Shown here piece by piece: positions 19,942-33,245 of a DNA stretch of 64,000 nucleotides; position 1 is the first letter of the stretch; each line of letters begins with the position of its first letter. This DNA comes from Deinococcus sedimenti (GTDB lineage: Bacteria > Deinococcota > Deinococci > Deinococcales > Deinococcaceae). The stretch is taken from NCBI RefSeq assembly GCF_014648135.1, contig NZ_BMQN01000001.1, positions 1,116,001 to 1,180,000 on the forward strand. The letters run 5' to 3'. The notes under the pieces are model-generated. The model worked only from the letters and a program-made list of their open reading frames with translations, searched no databases and was not told the origin of the DNA. The position numbers were made by a program, and so were the translations under genes.

Positions 19942-20357
19942 TCCGGTCCTTCCGTGACGTGCAGCGGCACCTCGTGCGCTTCGGGCAGCAGGTAGGCGCG
20001 CAGCGTGCCGCCGCTCAGGTCGGCGATCAGGTACGGCACGTCGTAGGCAGCCAGTCGGGTGTCGGTGCGGCTGGGGTGGTCCGGGCCGCGCGGGTGGCTG
20101 TGGTACAGGCCCACGAGGTCGAGGTTCTCCGCGCGCATGGCTTTCAGGGCGCGCAGCAGGAAGGTGGGATCGGCAAGGTACTCGCGGGCCGGGTCCGGCG
20201 CGATGTTCGGCAGGGGGTACAGGGTGCGCACGCACCAGGTTTCGCCGTGCAGAACGCCGCCCAGCGCGCCCACGACCTCCTGGTCCGGGTGGGTGCGGGC
20301 GTGCTGCCAGAGGGCCGCGTGCAGCGCGGCGGGAAGGTGCAGGGGCACGACGGGCAT
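19938..20357 (-). CDS. JAMM/MPN+ metalloprotease (M67 family)
   Basis: 139 residues from ATG 20357 (MPVVPLHLPAAL). The zinc signature is complete: a glutamate early (QEVVGAL), then HSHPRGPDHPSRTD (HxH...SxxD). Bacterial M67 enzymes remove ubiquitin-like or sulfur-carrier tails from proteins. No ThiS/MoaD-like partner is encoded here. Divergent from ftsK, coupled to the kinase gene. Confidence 0.85.
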   Translation of the reverse strand: MPVVPLHLPAALHAALWQHARTHPDQEVVGALGGVLHGETWCVRTLYPLPNIAPDPAREYLADPTFLLRALKAMRAENLDLVGLYHSHPRGPDHPSRTDTRLAAYDVPYLIADLSGGTLRAYLLPEAHEVPLHVTEGPE

Positions 20358-20430
20358 TCTGGCACGGCACCCCGCCGGGTGGCGAGGGGTGAAATGCCGT
20401 GCTGGTCGGGAATTGCACCTGCTTTTGGAG

Positions 20431-20436
20431 TACACT
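20431..20436 (+). promoter_or_regulatory. -10 box of leaderless ftsK
   Basis: TACACT followed by 7 nt and ATG 20444. Confidence 0.55.
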
Positions 20437-20443
20437 GCCCGGC

Positions 20444-23836
<3,393 letters not shown>

Positions 23837-23885
23837 CCCCCGGTGGATCAGGGAATCCTCAAGCTTCTGAATATAGAATGAGAAT

Positions 23886-23910
23886 GGTCCAAATTTTTGG
23901 GCCTTTTTTA
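23886..23910 (+). terminator. rho-independent terminator of ftsK
   Basis: GGTCCAAA pairs with TTTGGGCC (one G-U) and is followed by TTTTTTATTT. Confidence 0.85.
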
Positions 23911-23972
23911 TTTACTTGACCTGCAAGATTACTTCCGAAAGTTGCTTTTCCTGGGCGCGTGGTGAAGATTGT

Positions 23973-24000
23973 TTGACGGAAACCCGCAGTTCAATATCCA
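23973..24000 (+). promoter_or_regulatory. possible sigma-70 promoter of the fasciclin gene
   Basis: TTGACG (23973-23978), 16-nt spacer, weak TATCCA (23995-24000). A second TTGACC at 23916 lacks a -10. The gene has a strong GAGGTGAT ribosome binding site. Confidence 0.35.
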
Positions 24001-24017
24001 CTTTCCGAGGTGATCTC

Positions 24018-25646
24018 ATGAAGAAGCACACTGGTCTGCTCACCCTGAGCCTGATGCTCGCCACCCCCGCTCTCGCTGGTGGGGCCGGCGCTCCCGCCGC
24101 CCCCATGCCCATGGGCGCCTGCAAGTCGATCGCGCAGATCGTCTCGACTGACCCCAACTTCAGCACGCTGGCCACCGCCGTCGAGGCCGCCGGCCTGACC
24201 CAGACCCTCATGAGCGGGCAGTACACCGTGTTCGCCCCCACGAACGCGGCCTTCGCCAAGCTGCCCAGCGACGCGCTGGCCGCCGCCCTGAACGACCCGG
24301 CGCTGCTGCGCTCGATCCTGCTATACCACGTGGTGCCCGGCAAGGTCACGGCCAAGCAGGTCATGAACATGTCCTCCGCGAAGACCGCGCAGGGCGGCAG
24401 CGTCCTGATCGGCACCATGAACGGCCGCGTCATGGTGGACAACGCCATGGTCACCAAGGCTGACGTGATGGCCTGTAACGGGATCGTGCACGTGGTCGAC
24501 ACCGTCCTGATGCCCGCGATGGCCGCCGCTCCGGCCGCCGACACGGTCACGGTCACGACCCCCGCCCCCGTGGCCACCCCCGCCCCGGCCCCGATGAGCA
24601 CTGCGCCCGCCGCGACGGACATCATGTCCATCCCGGTGATGCCGGTCGGGATGTCTAGCACGACCACCACCACGACGACCACGACCACCACCACGACCGA
24701 CACGGCCGCCACCACGGCCACGACCGATATGGCCAGCACGACCACCGTATACGACATGCTGGTCAGTGACGAGCGCTTCAGCACGCTGCGCGACCTGCTC
24801 AGCGACGCCGGGCTGACCGACATGCTCATCAACAACGAGTTCACGATCTTCGCGCCCACCAACGACGCCTTCGCCGCCGTGGACGCCGACACCCTGGCCC
24901 TGATCGCCAGCGACCCCGATACCCTCAAAGCTGTCCTGGCGTATCACGTCGTGCAGGGCCGCGTCACGGCCGATCAGGTGGCCGCCGCCACGCAGATGCG
25001 CAGCGAGCAGGGCGCCAGCCTGAACTTCAAGCTCGACGGCACCACCCAGATGGTGAACGAGGCGATGGTCGACGGCGCGCCCATCATGGCGAGCAACGGG
25101 TACATCTACGCCATCAACCAGGTGCTGCTGCCCGCCGATCTGGTCCTGCCCACCGCGCCCGCCGACATGACCACCACGACCACCACCGTCACGGTCGTCA
25201 CGCTCGCCAGCGCGCAGTCCGGCGCGAACATCACGGAAGTGCTGTCGCAGCCGCAGTTCAGCACGCTGCTGAGCCTGGTGCAGAAGGCCGGTCTGGTCGA
25301 CGCCCTGATGGCCGGCGACGTGACGATCTTCGCCCCCACCAATGACGCCTTTGCCAAGGTGCCCCAGGCGACCCTGGACATGCTGATGGCCGACAACGAC
25401 AAGCTCAAGCAGGTGCTGCTGTACCACGTGGTCACCGGCCGCGTGATCGACGACGCCCTGAACGTCGCGCAGCTCCGCTCCATGGAAGGCAGCAGCATCG
25501 ACCTGATGGTCGACGGCACCGCCTACAAGGTCGGCGTCCGGAACGGCGACATGATCACCGGCGGCATGGTCAGCACCCGCGCCGACGCTGGTAACAGCGT
25601 CATCTACCCGCTGGACATGGTTCTGATTCCCCCCACCCTGAAGTAA
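24018..25646 (+). CDS. secreted protein with three fasciclin (FAS1) domains
   Basis: 542 residues from ATG 24018. Signal peptide MKKHTGLLTLSLMLATPALA. Three FAS1 domains (about 30-170, 240-380, 405-542), each with the TVFAPTN/TIFAPTN box and a YHVV motif. Domain 1 is joined to domain 2 by a Pro/Ala stretch and a run of twelve threonines; a shorter Thr run precedes domain 3. FAS1 proteins mediate surface adhesion. The Thr linkers are candidate sites for flexibility or O-modification. Confidence 0.92.
   Translation: MKKHTGLLTLSLMLATPALAGGAGAPAAPMPMGACKSIAQIVSTDPNFSTLATAVEAAGLTQTLMSGQYTVFAPTNAAFAKLPSDALAAALNDPALLRSILLYHVVPGKVTAKQVMNMSSAKTAQGGSVLIGTMNGRVMVDNAMVTKADVMACNGIVHVVDTVLMPAMAAAPAADTVTVTTPAPVATPAPAPMSTAPAATDIMSIPVMPVGMSSTTTTTTTTTTTTTDTAATTATTDMASTTTVYDMLVSDERFSTLRDLLSDAGLTDMLINNEFTIFAPTNDAFAAVDADTLALIASDPDTLKAVLAYHVVQGRVTADQVAAATQMRSEQGASLNFKLDGTTQMVNEAMVDGAPIMASNGYIYAINQVLLPADLVLPTAPADMTTTTTTVTVVTLASAQSGANITEVLSQPQFSTLLSLVQKAGLVDALMAGDVTIFAPTNDAFAKVPQATLDMLMADNDKLKQVLLYHVVTGRVIDDALNVAQLRSMEGSSIDLMVDGTAYKVGVRNGDMITGGMVSTRADAGNSVIYPLDMVLIPPTLK
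24655..24715. repeat. threonine-codon simple repeat (ACC/ACG)
   Basis: In-frame run of mixed ACC and ACG codons coding for poly-Thr between FAS1 domains 1 and 2; prone to length change. Confidence 0.8.
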
Positions 25647-25656
25647 TTCACGACCA

Positions 25657-25693
25657 GCCGGAGGCCCCCTCGTACTCGCAGGGGGCCTCCGGC
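25657..25693. terminator. 14-bp hairpin between convergent genes
   Basis: GCCGGAGGCCCCCT pairs perfectly with AGGGGGCCTCCGGC, after the fasciclin gene and just before the metallophosphoesterase stop. Confidence 0.75.
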
Positions 25694-25696
25694 CGT

Positions 25697-26545
25697 TCAG
25701 GTGGGTTGCAGGTGCTGGTTCAGAAAGGCCGTCCAGGTCGCCTCGGTCCTTGGCCGCCCGTCCTGTTCGGTCCAGGTCCAGTACGGGGTGTAGAGACTGC
25801 GCGCGGTGATGATCTCGTCCCGGAAGATGCGGGCGCTCAGCCCGGTGTTCAGCAGGCCGCTGGTCTGGAAGCGGCGCAGCACTTCGCTGCGGTCGTACGG
25901 CACAGCGCGCAGGGTGGCCTGCCAGCCTCCGGAATGGGCGTCCAGCAGGAGATACTGGGCTCGTGGATCGCCGGTGGCGGGAGACCCCACCGCGCCGGTA
26001 TTCAGAATCAGGGTCCCCATGTGCTCGTGCTGTACGGGCCGGTGAATGTGCGAGCCGATCAGCACCCCGTAGGTTGTGCCGTCCGGCCCGGTGCGCAGCT
26101 GGTCCAGTCGGTCGGGGTCGCTGCGCTCACTGAGACTCTCGCGGTAGTGGTCGCGGGTGCCGTGGGCGATCTGCACGGATGGTAGCCCCGGCTCGCGCAG
26201 ATCAAACGTCATGGGCCACGCGGCGGGGACGTCCAGCAGCCCTGCGCGGTCCAGCTGCGTGGCGCTCCAGTCGGTCGCACCCCAGAACGGGTCGGTATAC
26301 CAGGCGGTGGGCAGCGCGTCGCTGCGGGTGTGCCACAGCCGCAGCAGGTCGTCGTGATTGCCCAACGTGAAGGTCACGTCCTGCCGGTCCAGCAGCGTCT
26401 GGAGCACCTGCACGGAGTCGGGCCCGCGGTTGACGACATCGCCGTTCACGATCAGCCGTTCGGCGCCCTGATCGTGGGCGTCGCGCAGCACGGCGGTCAG
26501 GGCGTCGGCGTTCCCGTGAATGTCGGCCAGGACGGCGATCCTCAT
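25697..26545 (-). CDS. metallophosphoesterase
   Basis: 282 residues from ATG 26545 (MRIAVLADIHGNADAL). The calcineurin-like metal motifs are complete: DIHGN, NGDVVNRGPDS, GNHDD, IAHGTRDHY and a late GSHIHRP. It belongs to the YfcE/diadenosine-polyphosphatase-like group; the substrate is unknown. The start lies 8 nt after TAGAAT. Confidence 0.88.
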   Translation of the reverse strand: MRIAVLADIHGNADALTAVLRDAHDQGAERLIVNGDVVNRGPDSVQVLQTLLDRQDVTFTLGNHDDLLRLWHTRSDALPTAWYTDPFWGATDWSATQLDRAGLLDVPAAWPMTFDLREPGLPSVQIAHGTRDHYRESLSERSDPDRLDQLRTGPDGTTYGVLIGSHIHRPVQHEHMGTLILNTGAVGSPATGDPRAQYLLLDAHSGGWQATLRAVPYDRSEVLRRFQTSGLLNTGLSARIFRDEIITARSLYTPYWTWTEQDGRPRTEATWTAFLNQHLQPT

Positions 26546-26553
26546 CGGGCGGC

Positions 26554-26559
26554 ATTCTA
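26554..26559 (-). promoter_or_regulatory. -10 box of leaderless metallophosphoesterase gene
   Basis: TAGAAT, 8 nt before ATG 26545. Confidence 0.55.
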
Positions 26560-26734
26560 GTACAGGGGGGTGCGTACCACTGGAAGCCGCGGCCCACTGT
26601 CGCGGGCACGCACGTCCTCTATCTTCCCGAACACAGCGGAGGGCCAGTTCATCACCCTGATCAAAGCATGGCTCCAGCGACGATGGCCCGGAGCGTCCCG
26701 CAACGGACTCCTCCAGGCCAATGCACACCACTGC

Positions 26735-26880
26735 CTATCTCAGGTGCTTGCTCCGCTCGATTCGGAGGTCTTGAGTGTGCCCTTCGATACCTCCGGCACC
26801 TGTGTTCACATCGGTGTCCAGTTCCATTGAAGGGCCAAAGCCACGCCCTTCAATGTCACCTCCAACCACTGATGGCGGCG
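26735..26880 (-). repeat. composite dispersed repeat, modules in order B then A
   Basis: Read on the minus strand: GGTTGGAGGTG, an 11-bp perfect stem CATTGAAGGGC/GCCCTTCAATG (26825-26855), TGGAACTGGA, then about 50 nt later CTCAAGACCTCCGAATCGAG and GCGGAGCAAGCACCTGAGA. The flanks match 17946-18065 while the stem sequence is different. Confidence 0.7.
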
Positions 26881-26943
26881 AATCCTCGCGCTCCTCGTTT
26901 CAGAGAGCCTGAGAAAACCTCTCAGTCTCCCTGAACGCCGCTG

Positions 26944-28227
26944 TCAGTTGCGGAAGATGACTTCCTCACGGCCGAAGGACCGCAGGGCCAGCAGGCTGAA
27001 GAGCAGGGTGCCGCCCAGATTCCCGGCGACCGCCAGTGCCGCGTGTGCGGCGTCGGGGCTGCCCTTCACGGTGTCCAGGATGGTCAGCATCCCGCCGATC
27101 AGCGGCGTGGCGTACAGGGCGGCGCTGGCATTCAGGAAGTCCGCGAACTGCAGCATCACGGCGGGCAGGACGACGAGCAGGTTGATAGGTGCGACGTACG
27201 TCTGCGCCTCCTTGAAGGTGCGGGCGTAGATGCCGATCAGGATGATCAGGCTGCTGATCAGCAGGGCCGTCGTCAGGGCGATACCCAGCACGGTCAGCAG
27301 CGCGGTGGGGTTCAGGCTGAGCTGACCGCCCATCGCCTGCACGATCTGTGAGGACTGGCCGGGGTTGTTCTCCTGGTAGAGGCGCATGGCGACGCCGCTC
27401 AGGAGGAACCCGGCGACGCTGAATGCGGCGCTGGTGAGGGCAGTGGTGGCCGTGGCCAGCAGTTTTCCGGCGACGACCTCGGCGCGGCGGACGGGCGCCA
27501 CGAGCAGGCTTTCCAGCGTGCCGCGTTCCTTTTCTCCGGCAGTGGCGTCGAGCGCGGTGGCCAGGGCGCCCGCGAGGATGAACTGCATCATCAGCATGGG
27601 GATCAGGAAGGCCAGCTGACCGCTGCGTCGCTCCTGGGCGCTGCTGGCGTCCACGGGCTGGATGCGGACGGGTTCGAGGGTGTCGGCGCCGAGGCCGAGT
27701 GTACTCAGCCGCTGCACGGTCAGCTGACGGTTGTACCCCTGGATGACGTCCTGCACCTTGCTGTAGGCGCCCGTCTGCGCGCGCAGGTTGCTCAGCTTGG
27801 CGTACAGCTTCAGCGTTCCGGTGGCGTCTCCGGCGCGGGTGGGGAGTGGGCCGGCAGCTTGAACGGCGGCGTCCACGGTGCCGTCCTGCACGGCAGTCAG
27901 GGGGTCGGTGACGGGCACGAGGTCCACGCCAGCGCGGGTGACGGTGCCGTCCGGCAGTCTCTCGTCGCTGCTCAGGGCGGCGCGCAGACTCTCAGGCAGG
28001 GTGCCGACCACGCCCAGCTGCTGGCGCGACTGCTGCTGTCCGCCGATCAGGTTGCCCATGAGGAGGGGCAGGCCCAGCGTGAGCAGCGGAATCAGGATCA
28101 GTGGCATTAGGATCGTGGCGTTCAGGGTGCGGCGATCACGCAGGGTGGTGATCAGGTCGCGCAGGGCGATCTGCCAGACCATGCCGGGGCGCAGACCGGC
28201 GCGCGGCGGGGTCCGGTCAGCGCGCAT
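26944..28227 (-). CDS. ABC-2 type exporter permease, NatB-like
   Basis: 427 residues. One transmembrane segment near residue 40-60, a long extracytoplasmic part (about 65-200), then five hydrophobic segments, with the [15 protein letters not shown] cytoplasmic motif typical of ABC-2 permeases. Its start overlaps the ATPase gene by 11 nt. Together they resemble NatAB-type exporters of sodium or small drugs; the substrate is not evident. An internal ATG at MVWQIALRD is an alternative start. Confidence 0.85.
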   Translation of the reverse strand: MRADRTPPRAGLRPGMVWQIALRDLITTLRDRRTLNATILMPLILIPLLTLGLPLLMGNLIGGQQQSRQQLGVVGTLPESLRAALSSDERLPDGTVTRAGVDLVPVTDPLTAVQDGTVDAAVQAAGPLPTRAGDATGTLKLYAKLSNLRAQTGAYSKVQDVIQGYNRQLTVQRLSTLGLGADTLEPVRIQPVDASSAQERRSGQLAFLIPMLMMQFILAGALATALDATAGEKERGTLESLLVAPVRRAEVVAGKLLATATTALTSAAFSVAGFLLSGVAMRLYQENNPGQSSQIVQAMGGQLSLNPTALLTVLGIALTTALLISSLIILIGIYARTFKEAQTYVAPINLLVVLPAVMLQFADFLNASAALYATPLIGGMLTILDTVKGSPDAAHAALAVAGNLGGTLLFSLLALRSFGREEVIFRN

Positions 28228-28951
28228 GGGGGGCCTCCGGACGGACCAGTGCGAAGAAGGCTCGTTCCAGGCTGGCGGCGCCGGTGCGGTCCAGCACCTC
28301 GGGGATGGAGCTGACGTTCAGCAGTTTCCCCTCGTGCATGATGGCCACCCGGTCGCAGACTTCCTCGACCTCGCTCATGACGTGCGTGGAGTACACGGTC
28401 AGGCGGCCCGGCGCGCGCGTGGCGTGCACGAAGTCCAGCAGCGTGCGGCGCGCGAAGATGTCCAGTCCGCTGGCTGCCTCGTCGAGAATCAGCACGGGAG
28501 GATCGTGGATGACGGCGCGGGCGATCACGACCTTCTGTTTCATGCCGGTGGAGTACTCCCCGGCCCGGACGTCCAGGGTGCGGCCCAGTTCGAGCCGGTT
28601 GTCGAGTTCCGCGATGCGGGCGTCGGCCTGCGCGCGGGTCATGCCGTACAGCGTGGCGAAGGAGCGCAGCACCTCGCGTCCGGTCAGGCGGGCGGGGAGG
28701 CCCATGCCACCGTTCACGACGCCCACCGACCGGCGCACCGCTTCCGGATCACGGGTGATGTCGTGACCGTCGAGACTGGCGCTGCCGCTGCTGGGGCGCA
28801 GCAGGGTGGCGAGAATGCGCAGCAGGGTGGTCTTGCCCGCGCCGTTCGGGCCGAGCAGACCGAAGACCTCTCCTCCGTTGGCCTGCAACGTGATGCCGGA
28901 CAGCGCCCGGTAACTGCCGTAGGTCTTGGTGATGTTCTGAATGTCGAGCAT
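28217..28951 (-). CDS. ABC exporter ATP-binding protein, NatA-like
   Basis: 244 residues from ATG 28951 (AGGAG 5 nt upstream). Walker [10 protein letters not shown], signature [14 protein letters not shown], Walker [13 protein letters not shown] and H-loop STHVMSE are all present. The STGMKQ variant of the signature is typical of NatA and ABC-2 partners. First cistron of the pair with the permease. Confidence 0.9.
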   Translation of the reverse strand: MLDIQNITKTYGSYRALSGITLQANGGEVFGLLGPNGAGKTTLLRILATLLRPSSGSASLDGHDITRDPEAVRRSVGVVNGGMGLPARLTGREVLRSFATLYGMTRAQADARIAELDNRLELGRTLDVRAGEYSTGMKQKVVIARAVIHDPPVLILDEAASGLDIFARRTLLDFVHATRAPGRLTVYSTHVMSEVEEVCDRVAIMHEGKLLNVSSIPEVLDRTGAASLERAFFALVRPEAPHAR

Positions 28952-29397
28952 GCGTCTCCTGGTGCCCCCATCTGGGGGAACGCAGCCCCATACGCCGAAG
29001 GTGACCGTTCCGTTCCGCGCCGACCGGCCAGAGCGGCGCTGAATCGTTCTAGGTCCTCGCATGAGACGGATGTGAACTGCCCGAGAACTCCCCGCTATCA
29101 CGCACTTTCGCGTTCAGGGACACAGGACGTCCATAAAAAACAAGCCCCCGTCAGCTCATGCAAGATGAGAGAAAATCTGTAACAATAGGAAAGTTGCGCT
29201 AGAGGCCAGTTCAGGCCGTAAGGTTGCACTGCGTTCAAGAATCGCGCCTGTCGAGCCCGCCGTTCACTCGCCCGGAATCACTCCACCCAAGTTCACCGGA
29301 CCTGCTCCCACCGAGGTGGGATGCGGGACCGCTCCTGACCCGCCACAGTTCCGCGCCGCGTCCGCCACCCCATGGCCCGCAGCGCCCGGAGGACCGA
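28952..29397. other. 446-nt divergent intergenic region
   Basis: Separates the ABC exporter from the winged-helix gene. It holds an AT-richer patch (29130-29200, including AAAAAACAAG and CTGTAACAATAGG) that probably contains the winged-helix gene promoter, then a GC-rich leader. No gene or known RNA recognised. Confidence 0.5.
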
Positions 29398-29907
<510 letters not shown>

Positions 29908-29924
29908 ACCTCAGCGCACGCACG

Positions 29925-29947
29925 CCCCCGCTCCGGCGGGGGTTTTT
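29925..29947 (+). terminator. rho-independent terminator of the winged-helix gene
   Basis: CCCCCGC TCCG GCGGGGG followed by TTTTT. Confidence 0.88.
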
Positions 29948-30004
29948 CATGCCCACCCGCGACGCTGCCTGACCTGCCTGACGGAACCTTCACGGACGGT
30001 CTGG

Positions 30005-30010
30005 TATCCT
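30005..30010 (+). promoter_or_regulatory. -10 box of leaderless darA
   Basis: TATCCT followed by 7 nt (GCCGGGC) and ATG 30018. Confidence 0.55.
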
Positions 30011-30017
30011 GCCGGGC

Positions 30018-30347
30018 ATGAAACTCGTGCTGGCTGTGATTCAGGACGCGGACGCGACCGCCCTGGTCCGCGTGCTGTCCCAGAACGCCTTCGAGGTCAC
30101 GAAACTCGCCAGCACCGGCGGCTTCCTGCGCGAGGGCAACACCACTCTGATGATCGGCGTGTCCGACGACCGCCTCGACGAACTCAAACGGCACGTGCAG
30201 CGTACCTGCCGCACCCGCACCCGCCTCGTCGCCCCCAGCGTCCCCATGGGCGAACAGAACGAAGGCCTCGTGAACGACCCGGTCGAGGTGCCCGTCGGCG
30301 GCGCCGTGATGTTCGTCATGGGCGTGCAGGAATTCGTGAAGGTCTGA
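30018..30347 (+). CDS. darA: PII-like cyclic-di-AMP receptor, DarA/YaaQ type
   Basis: 109 residues, the usual length of the DUF970 family. [13 protein letters not shown] at the N-terminus, then the T-loop region [16 protein letters not shown] and C-terminal [16 protein letters not shown] match DarA (PstA/YaaQ), a trimeric cytosolic protein that binds cyclic di-AMP. Which partners it signals to is unknown, and no di-AMP cyclase is in the window. Confidence 0.9.
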   Translation: MKLVLAVIQDADATALVRVLSQNAFEVTKLASTGGFLREGNTTLMIGVSDDRLDELKRHVQRTCRTRTRLVAPSVPMGEQNEGLVNDPVEVPVGGAVMFVMGVQEFVKV

Positions 30348-30400
30348 ACGGCTCAGGTCACGCGGGCCGGAGGCTGGGCGAGGTCGTCCCCTCCGGCCCC

Positions 30401-30814
30401 TTGCCATTCCTGCTGGGTGGGATCTGGCGGGCGCTCCTGTACACGACGGGCAGCGTGCTCGTCTTCCTGGCGACCCTGCTGGTCCTGCGTGCCGGGGAAG
30501 GGTTCCGGCTGAGCGAGGCATGGTTCAGCCCGCAGGCTCTGTGGCGGAATCTGGAGGCCACCGGGCCTGACTTCGTCCGCCTGGGCCTGCTGACCCTGCT
30601 GCCCGCCGCGCTGCTCGGTGGGCTGGGGCGCAGGGGGGCCGCCCGGCACGGCGTCGCGGCGCTGGTCACAGTGGTGCTGCTGCCAGTCTGGTCTTCAGTG
30701 GCGGTGGGGACTCTGACGCTGCTGCCCCTGGCGCTGGCTGGGATAGCGCTGACCGCCCTGATCGGCAGTGTTCGGCGTGCGGTGCGACGACGCAGGGCAG
30801 GGGTGCGGGCCTGA
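30401..30814 (+). CDS. small integral membrane protein of unknown function
   Basis: 137 residues from TTG 30401, the earliest plausible start I can see; the true start may differ. Three or four hydrophobic segments (about 7-27, 55-75, 82-100, 100-120) and a very basic C-terminus (RRAVRRRRAGVRA). No family recognised. Confidence 0.6.
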   Translation: MPFLLGGIWRALLYTTGSVLVFLATLLVLRAGEGFRLSEAWFSPQALWRNLEATGPDFVRLGLLTLLPAALLGGLGRRGAARHGVAALVTVVLLPVWSSVAVGTLTLLPLALAGIALTALIGSVRRAVRRRRAGVRA

Positions 30815-30902
30815 CTGGCACAGCGGGTACGGTCTGCCGGACGTGCGCCGCCCAGAATGTGAGCGCTGACCTGCTCTGGACTGCCCTGCACTGGGCTGCG
30901 CT

Positions 30903-30918
30903 GACCGACCGGTTGGTC
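30903..30918. promoter_or_regulatory. TetR-like inverted repeat upstream of hemE
   Basis: GACCGACCGGTTGGTC is a 16-bp palindrome with one mismatched position. It lies about 30 nt upstream of a possible -10 TAGAGT (30947-30952), and 136 nt before hemE. Confidence 0.4.
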
Positions 30919-31053
30919 CGGGATGATTGACTGGAAGGCTCTCCGCTAGAGTACCGGGCGCTGCCCCACCCGACGCCGTTCCGGTGCGGCTTTCTCGCCC
31001 ACTCGACCTGTGCCCACGCGGCGCACCCCCACCCCTGCAAGGAGCCCTTCACT

Positions 31054-32130
31054 GTGACCCGACCCAGCACCCCCGTCCTGACCCCAGATGCCACCAACCG
31101 CGACTCCGCGTTCCTGAAGACCATGCGCGGCGAGGCCGCTCCGCACACCCCGGTGTGGTTCATGCGGCAGGCCGGGCGGTACATGCCCGAGTACCGCGCG
31201 CTGCGCGCCGGGCGCAGCATGCTGGAGTGCATCCGCACGCCGGAACTGGCCGCCGAGATCACCCTGCAGCCCATTAAGGCCATGGCGATGGACGCCGCGA
31301 TCCTCTTCAACGACATCCTGACGCCGCTGCCCGTCATGGGCCTGGACCTGGACTTCGTGGGTGGCGTCGGACCGCAGATCAGCAACCGCATCGAGACGCC
31401 CTTCGACGTGGACCGCCTGGGCGTGCCCGCCGCTGCGGAAGTCATGCCGTACACCGCCGAGTCCATCAATCTGGTGCGGCAGGAACTCGACCCGCGCGGC
31501 GTGCCGCTGATCGGCTTCGTGGGCGCGCCGTTCACGCTCGCCAGCTACGCCATTGAAGGCAAGGGCAGCCGCAACTACGAGCGCACCAAGCGCTTCATGT
31601 ACGGCGAGCCCGCCGCGTGGCACCGCCTGATGGACAAGTTCGAGACGATCCTCGCGGACTACCTGGCCGAGCAGGTCAAGGCGGGCGCGCAGGCCGTGCA
31701 GATCTTCGACTCGTGGGTGGGCGCGCTGAGCATCTACGACTACGTGACGTACGTGAAACCCGCCACAGGCCGCCTGATCGAACGCACCAAGAAGCTGGGC
31801 GTGCCCGTCATCTACTTCGGCACGAGCACCCACCACCTCCTTCCCGAGATGTCCTCGCTGGGCAGCGACGTCATGGGCATCGACTGGCGCACGCCCCTGA
31901 ACGACGCCTGGAAACTCATCCAGCCCGGTCAGGGCGTGCAGGGGAACCTCGACCCGCTGCTGCTGCAGGGCCCCTGGCGTGAACTGAAGCACCAGACCGA
32001 CCGCATCCTGGCCGAGGTGGACGGCCGCCCCGGACACATCTTCAACGTGGGACACGGCCTGCTGCCCGAGACGCCCGTGGACATGGTCCGCCGCCTCGTG
32101 GACTACGTGCACGAACAGACCGCCAAGTAA
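31054..32130 (+). CDS. hemE: uroporphyrinogen decarboxylase
   Basis: 358 residues from GTG 31054 (AAGGAG upstream). The UroD signatures are present: [34 protein letters not shown] with the catalytic Asp, and [12 protein letters not shown]. It converts uroporphyrinogen III to coproporphyrinogen III in the cytoplasm. First gene of hemE-hemH-hemY. Confidence 0.96.
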   Translation: MTRPSTPVLTPDATNRDSAFLKTMRGEAAPHTPVWFMRQAGRYMPEYRALRAGRSMLECIRTPELAAEITLQPIKAMAMDAAILFNDILTPLPVMGLDLDFVGGVGPQISNRIETPFDVDRLGVPAAAEVMPYTAESINLVRQELDPRGVPLIGFVGAPFTLASYAIEGKGSRNYERTKRFMYGEPAAWHRLMDKFETILADYLAEQVKAGAQAVQIFDSWVGALSIYDYVTYVKPATGRLIERTKKLGVPVIYFGTSTHHLLPEMSSLGSDVMGIDWRTPLNDAWKLIQPGQGVQGNLDPLLLQGPWRELKHQTDRILAEVDGRPGHIFNVGHGLLPETPVDMVRRLVDYVHEQTAK

Positions 32131-32142
32131 TCGCGGCCCACC

Positions 32143-32230
32143 CAAGTCAACCCGAGCGGAGCGAGCAACGATCAACCGGGGAGGCTGGAACCGAAGGGGC
32201 AGTGTGGCGCTGTTTCCGCACTGCACCGGA
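32143..32230. repeat. composite repeat in the hemE-hemH gap
   Basis: Core CCGAGCGGAGCGAG (about 32153-32166) followed by a hairpin GCAGTG/CACTGC (32199-32224). Related to the A+B elements at 17946, 26735 and 38002. Confidence 0.55.
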
Positions 32231-32288
32231 GGTGGAAGCCTTCCCGCCCCAAACGAACCATTCCCCCCTGTGACCTGAGAGGAGCGAC

Positions 32289-33245
32289 ATGACCGATTCC
32301 ACCCACACCGAAGCGCCGCTGGGCGTGCTGTTCATGGCCTACGGCGGCCCCGAGAGCCTGGAAGACATGCCCGGGTACCTCGCGGACATCCGCGCCGGGC
32401 GCGTGACAACGCAGGCCGTGCTGGACGAGATCACGAACAACTACCGTCAGATCGGCGGGAAGAGCCCCCTGCCGGAATTCACCCGCGCGCAGGTCGAGGC
32501 GACCATGCAGGAACTCCAGGCGCGCGTGCAGCGGCCCCTGAAGGCGTACATCGGCATGCGCCACTGGAACCCGTGGATCGAGGACGCCGTGCGCGAGATG
32601 CTCGACGACGGCATCACGCAGGCGGTAGCGATCGTGCTGGCCCCGCACTACTCGAGCATGAGCGTCGCGAAGTACCAGAAGAAGATCAAGGCGGGCCTGA
32701 GCATGAACCACGGCCACATCGACTTCGAGTTCGTGAACGAGTACCACACCGAAAGCGGGTACGTGACGGCCCTCGCCAACCGCGTCCGCGAGGGCATCGC
32801 GGCGTTCCCGGAGGGCGAGCGGGACGACGTGCACGTGATCCTCAGCGCGCACAGCCTCCCGGTCCGCATTCTGCGCGAGGGTGACCCGTACGCCGATCAG
32901 CTGCACGAGTCCGCGCGCCTGATCGCCGCCGCCGCCGGACTGCGCGACGACCAGTGGTCGTGGAGCTACCAGTCGGCCGGGCGCAGCCCCGAGCCGTGGC
33001 TGGGGCCGCAACTCGACGAGCACCTGCACGACCTGTCCGGCAAGGGCATCCGGAAGGTCGTCAGCGTGCCGGTGGGCTTCGTGTCCGACCACGTGGAGAT
33101 CCTGTTCGACATCGACATCGCCGCGCAGGAAACCGCCGCCGAGCTGGGCATGACGCTGGTGCGCCCCCCCGCCCTGAACACGGACCCGCTGTTCATCGGG
33201 ACGCTCGCCAGCGTGCTGGAACGCAAGGTGGCCGCGCTGTCATGA
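32289..33245 (+). CDS. hemH: ferrochelatase
   Basis: 318 residues; ribosome binding site GAGAGGAG. Ferrochelatase features: LGVLFMAYGGPESLEDMPGYL at the N-terminus, LSAHSLPVRILREGDPY with the metal-binding His, and VPVGFVSDHVEILFDIDI near the C-terminus with the conserved Glu. In a hemE-hemH-hemY cluster it may act on coproporphyrin III rather than protoporphyrin IX; the sequence does not settle this. Its stop overlaps hemY (ATGA). Confidence 0.95.
   Translation: MTDSTHTEAPLGVLFMAYGGPESLEDMPGYLADIRAGRVTTQAVLDEITNNYRQIGGKSPLPEFTRAQVEATMQELQARVQRPLKAYIGMRHWNPWIEDAVREMLDDGITQAVAIVLAPHYSSMSVAKYQKKIKAGLSMNHGHIDFEFVNEYHTESGYVTALANRVREGIAAFPEGERDDVHVILSAHSLPVRILREGDPYADQLHESARLIAAAAGLRDDQWSWSYQSAGRSPEPWLGPQLDEHLHDLSGKGIRKVVSVPVGFVSDHVEILFDIDIAAQETAAELGMTLVRPPALNTDPLFIGTLASVLERKVAALS

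Larger units (their letters stand above)
26546..26943. other. 398-nt non-coding gap
   Basis: Holds the metallophosphoesterase promoter and a reverse-strand composite repeat (B then A). I see no supported gene in the rest. Confidence 0.6.

Noticed and set aside
19468..20357. Toxin-antitoxin pair (zeta-like kinase plus JAMM protein)
   Set aside because: The JAMM protein is a protease family, not an epsilon-type antitoxin, and no other antitoxin is nearby.
24655..24735. Short tandem repeats that might look like a CRISPR or minisatellite
   Set aside because: They are threonine codons in a protein linker; no spacers and no cas genes.
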